Positions 6,538-8,442 of a stretch of 8,442 nucleotides of DNA are shown here, piece by piece (the stretch's first letter is position 1; every line of letters starts with the position of its first letter). The stretch comes from Spirochaetota bacterium (GTDB lineage Bacteria > Spirochaetota > Leptospiria > Turneriellales > Turneriellaceae), in contig JAKQXK010000715.1 in NCBI GenBank assembly GCA_029561505.1, positions 1 through 8,442 of the forward strand, in the 5' to 3' direction. The position numbers and the translations under genes are program-made. The notes beneath the pieces are model-generated. The model worked only from the letters and a program-made list of their open reading frames with translations. It was not told where the DNA came from and searched no databases.

Positions 6538-8442
6538 ATGTCTAACCTGGTCCGGACTCTGTTCCGCTGGATCGCCTATTTCTCGTCTTACGGTATCGCC
6601 GTCGCAACCTCGGCTGCGATCAGCTCGATTCTTGCCATCTCATTCGGGCTCTACTATGCGCGCGCGACGAATTTTCCGATCAGTGAACTCATGCTCTGGA
6701 CAATCGCAGGCGGTGCGGCCGTTGCCTGGGTTGGCCACTCGCTGCAGTTTGGTATCATGAACAAAGTCGGATTTCCCGGGTTCACGCGACCGGTGCTGGC
6801 TGTGAACCGGTTTATCACCGCTCACCCAGATCTGCAGATCAGACCCGACCTCAAAGAACCGGAGTATCAAGAGCTGCTGCGCGCTTTGACAATTATACCT
6901 CTGACAAACGCGTTCACCGCAGTGCTATCTGTGCAGGTTATCTTCGTGGCCATTCTGGTCGCGGCAGAAATGTCGGTGAAGTTTGAAACCTACCATTATG
7001 TGCAGGGAGTCATCATGGACTTCATCTTTTCATTCATTCACGGCGGTTTTTGCCTTGTGATTGGTGAAATCGCGACGGGTTCAATGCGGGCCGAATGCAA
7101 GCGCATCATGTCAGATAAGAAGATTCCTTTCACAGACCGCGCGGTCACCACGGTTAGGCTGAAACTTGCCTTCTTTATTACGCTTTTTCTGATCACGATT
7201 TACGTGGCGGCAACCCTCGTCTATTACAACCGGGATAATCTGCAGGCGATACTGGTCTTCGTGTTTATGGCGATGGTCGCAGCCATTCTGATGGCCTACA
7301 TGATCTTCTACCTTATCTACAGCGCACTGAAAGACATCGAAGGCGCGATGGACGACCTCAAAAGCGGCGGTTCGGGACTTATTTTCACCAAGTCTATCGA
7401 CAGCGAATTTGTTAAAGTTGCGACGGGCATCTCAGACGCCGCGCGAACGATCAAAGACTACCAGGCAAACCTCGAGCAGAAAATCGAAGAGCGCACCGCC
7501 GAGCTGCAAGAGAGTCTCGGCAATGTGCGGGCGCTGAAGGGACAGCAAGACGGCGACTACTTTCTGACATCGCTCTTATTGAAGCCGCTCACTGGCAACT
7601 ACGCCAACAACCGGCAGATTAAGGTCAGTATTTTTATACGTCAGAAAAAAAGCTTCGAATTCAAGACCAAAACCAATGAAATCGGTGGAGATATCTGTCT
7701 CGCGCACAGCATTCGCCTGCGCGGACGCGACTATACGCTGTTCTTGAACGGCGATGCGATGGGCAAATCAATGCAAGGCGCTGGTGGCTCGCTGGTGCTT
7801 GGCGCCGTTATGCAGTCAATCATCGAACGCACGAAACTTTCACCCAAAGAACAGGTGCTCTACCCCGAGCGTTGGCTGAAGGCGGTTTTTCTCGAACTGC
7901 AGAAAACCTTTGAAAGTTTCGACGGCTCAATGCTGATTTCGGTCATTATGGGGCTGGCCGACGAAAAGAGTGGTTTTGTTTATTTTATCAACGCCGAACA
8001 CCCTTGGTCGGCTATCTTGCGCAGCGGCAAAGCATTCTTCATCGAAAACGATCTGACTCTGCGCAAGCTGGGCACGCTGGGCGTCAGTATGGGAATCAAA
8101 GTGCAGACCTATGAAATGAAGCCCGGCGACGCTTTTGTCATAGGCTCAGACGGTCGCGACGATCTGGTGCTTGGCACGGGTGATGATGGTAACCGCGTCA
8201 TCAACGAAGATGAAAATCTTTTCTTGCGCCTGCTCGAAGACGGCGACGGTAATCTCGAGGCGGTCTACAACGCGTGCAAACGTACGGGCGAGATCACCGA
8301 TGATTTTTCGCTGATTTCACTGACCTACCAACCTGAAAAAGAGACAGCCGAGGCACGCGTAGGCACGCGCCAGACAATCAGCAGCGCGCGCCGTCTCGTC
8401 GCCGAAAAACAATATGAAGCCGCAAAGCAACACCTTGAAGAA
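6538..8442 (+). CDS. Membrane-anchored SpoIIE/PP2C-family serine/threonine phosphatase with HAMP-like linker, 3' end cut by window
   Basis: My translation gives 635 codons to the right edge without a stop. Seen, in order: about six hydrophobic helices (roughly 12-40, 50-70, 120-143, 157-180, 207-228, 236-261); a HAMP-like linker (about 262-308); a charged coiled coil with EQKIEERTAELQESL (313-327); GDYFLTSLL from 339; and the PP2C catalytic domain with EIGGD (381-385), NGDAMGKSMQGAGG (404-417), GSDGRDD (536-542) and DDFSLISL (588-595). Metal-binding candidates D385, D406, D538 and D589 are all present, so the enzyme should be active. The last 30 residues (SSARRLVAEKQYEAAKQHLEE region) look like the start of TPR-like helices. 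Known: SpoIIE/RsbU-type phosphatases dephosphorylate STAS anti-anti-sigma proteins in partner-switch signalling. The substrate here is unknown. ATG 6538 is the only ordinary start before an in-frame TGA at 6472-6474, and it has no clear SD. The N-terminal module presumably senses a signal through the membrane. Confidence 0.9.
   Translation, partial: MSNLVRTLFRWIAYFSSYGIAVATSAAISSILAISFGLYYARATNFPISELMLWTIAGGAAVAWVGHSLQFGIMNKVGFPGFTRPVLAVNRFITAHPDLQIRPDLKEPEYQELLRALTIIPLTNAFTAVLSVQVIFVAILVAAEMSVKFETYHYVQGVIMDFIFSFIHGGFCLVIGEIATGSMRAECKRIMSDKKIPFTDRAVTTVRLKLAFFITLFLITIYVAATLVYYNRDNLQAILVFVFMAMVAAILMAYMIFYLIYSALKDIEGAMDDLKSGGSGLIFTKSIDSEFVKVATGISDAARTIKDYQANLEQKIEERTAELQESLGNVRALKGQQDGDYFLTSLLLKPLTGNYANNRQIKVSIFIRQKKSFEFKTKTNEIGGDICLAHSIRLRGRDYTLFLNGDAMGKSMQGAGGSLVLGAVMQSIIERTKLSPKEQVLYPERWLKAVFLELQKTFESFDGSMLISVIMGLADEKSGFVYFINAEHPWSAILRSGKAFFIENDLTLRKLGTLGVSMGIKVQTYEMKPGDAFVIGSDGRDDLVLGTGDDGNRVINEDENLFLRLLEDGDGNLEAVYNACKRTGEITDDFSLISLTYQPEKETAEARVGTRQTISSARRLVAEKQYEAAKQHLEE

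Overview
The window looks like ordinary spirochaete chromosome, most likely from the order Leptospirales and possibly a Turneriella-like genome. This guess rests on two things. Base composition appears moderately GC-rich, above that of pathogenic Leptospira. The right-hand gene is a membrane-anchored SpoIIE/PP2C phosphatase whose coiled-coil linker and GDYFLTSLL-type entry to the catalytic domain resemble proteins I remember from Leptospira. No search was possible, so the taxonomy is inference.

Layout. Everything left of about 6430 is read on the minus strand. In transcription order it holds: a small putative exported protein of unknown function (GTG at 6424 to 6071); dabA (DUF2309/UPF0753, 5951 to 3393); dabB (NuoL/MrpA-like membrane subunit, 3396 to 1573), which overlaps dabA by an ATGA tetranucleotide; and a SulP-family anion transporter with a C-terminal STAS domain (start 1552), 20 nt after dabB and cut by the left edge. 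On the right, a divergent plus-strand gene (6538 onward) encodes six predicted membrane helices, a HAMP-like linker, a coiled coil, a SpoIIE/PP2C domain and the start of what may be TPR-like helices; it is cut by the right edge. The 113-nt divergent region carries one good sigma70-type promoter facing the dab side and a small inverted repeat.

How the genes work together. DabA and DabB form the DAB inorganic-carbon pump (MpsAB in Staphylococcus): a membrane subunit related to proton/cation-translocating antiporters is coupled to a cytoplasmic zinc protein with a beta-carbonic-anhydrase-like site. The SulP protein belongs by motif to the branch often found near carbonic anhydrases and is best read as a bicarbonate (or other anion) transporter. 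The tight dabA-dabB-sulP arrangement therefore looks like an inorganic-carbon acquisition operon with two unrelated transport mechanisms. If the host is a heterotroph, the likely use is feeding bicarbonate to carboxylases in low-CO2 air, not autotrophy. The exported small protein ahead of dabA may be part of the same transcript and is the least explained element. I saw no RNA genes, CRISPR arrays, insertion sequences or attachment sites.
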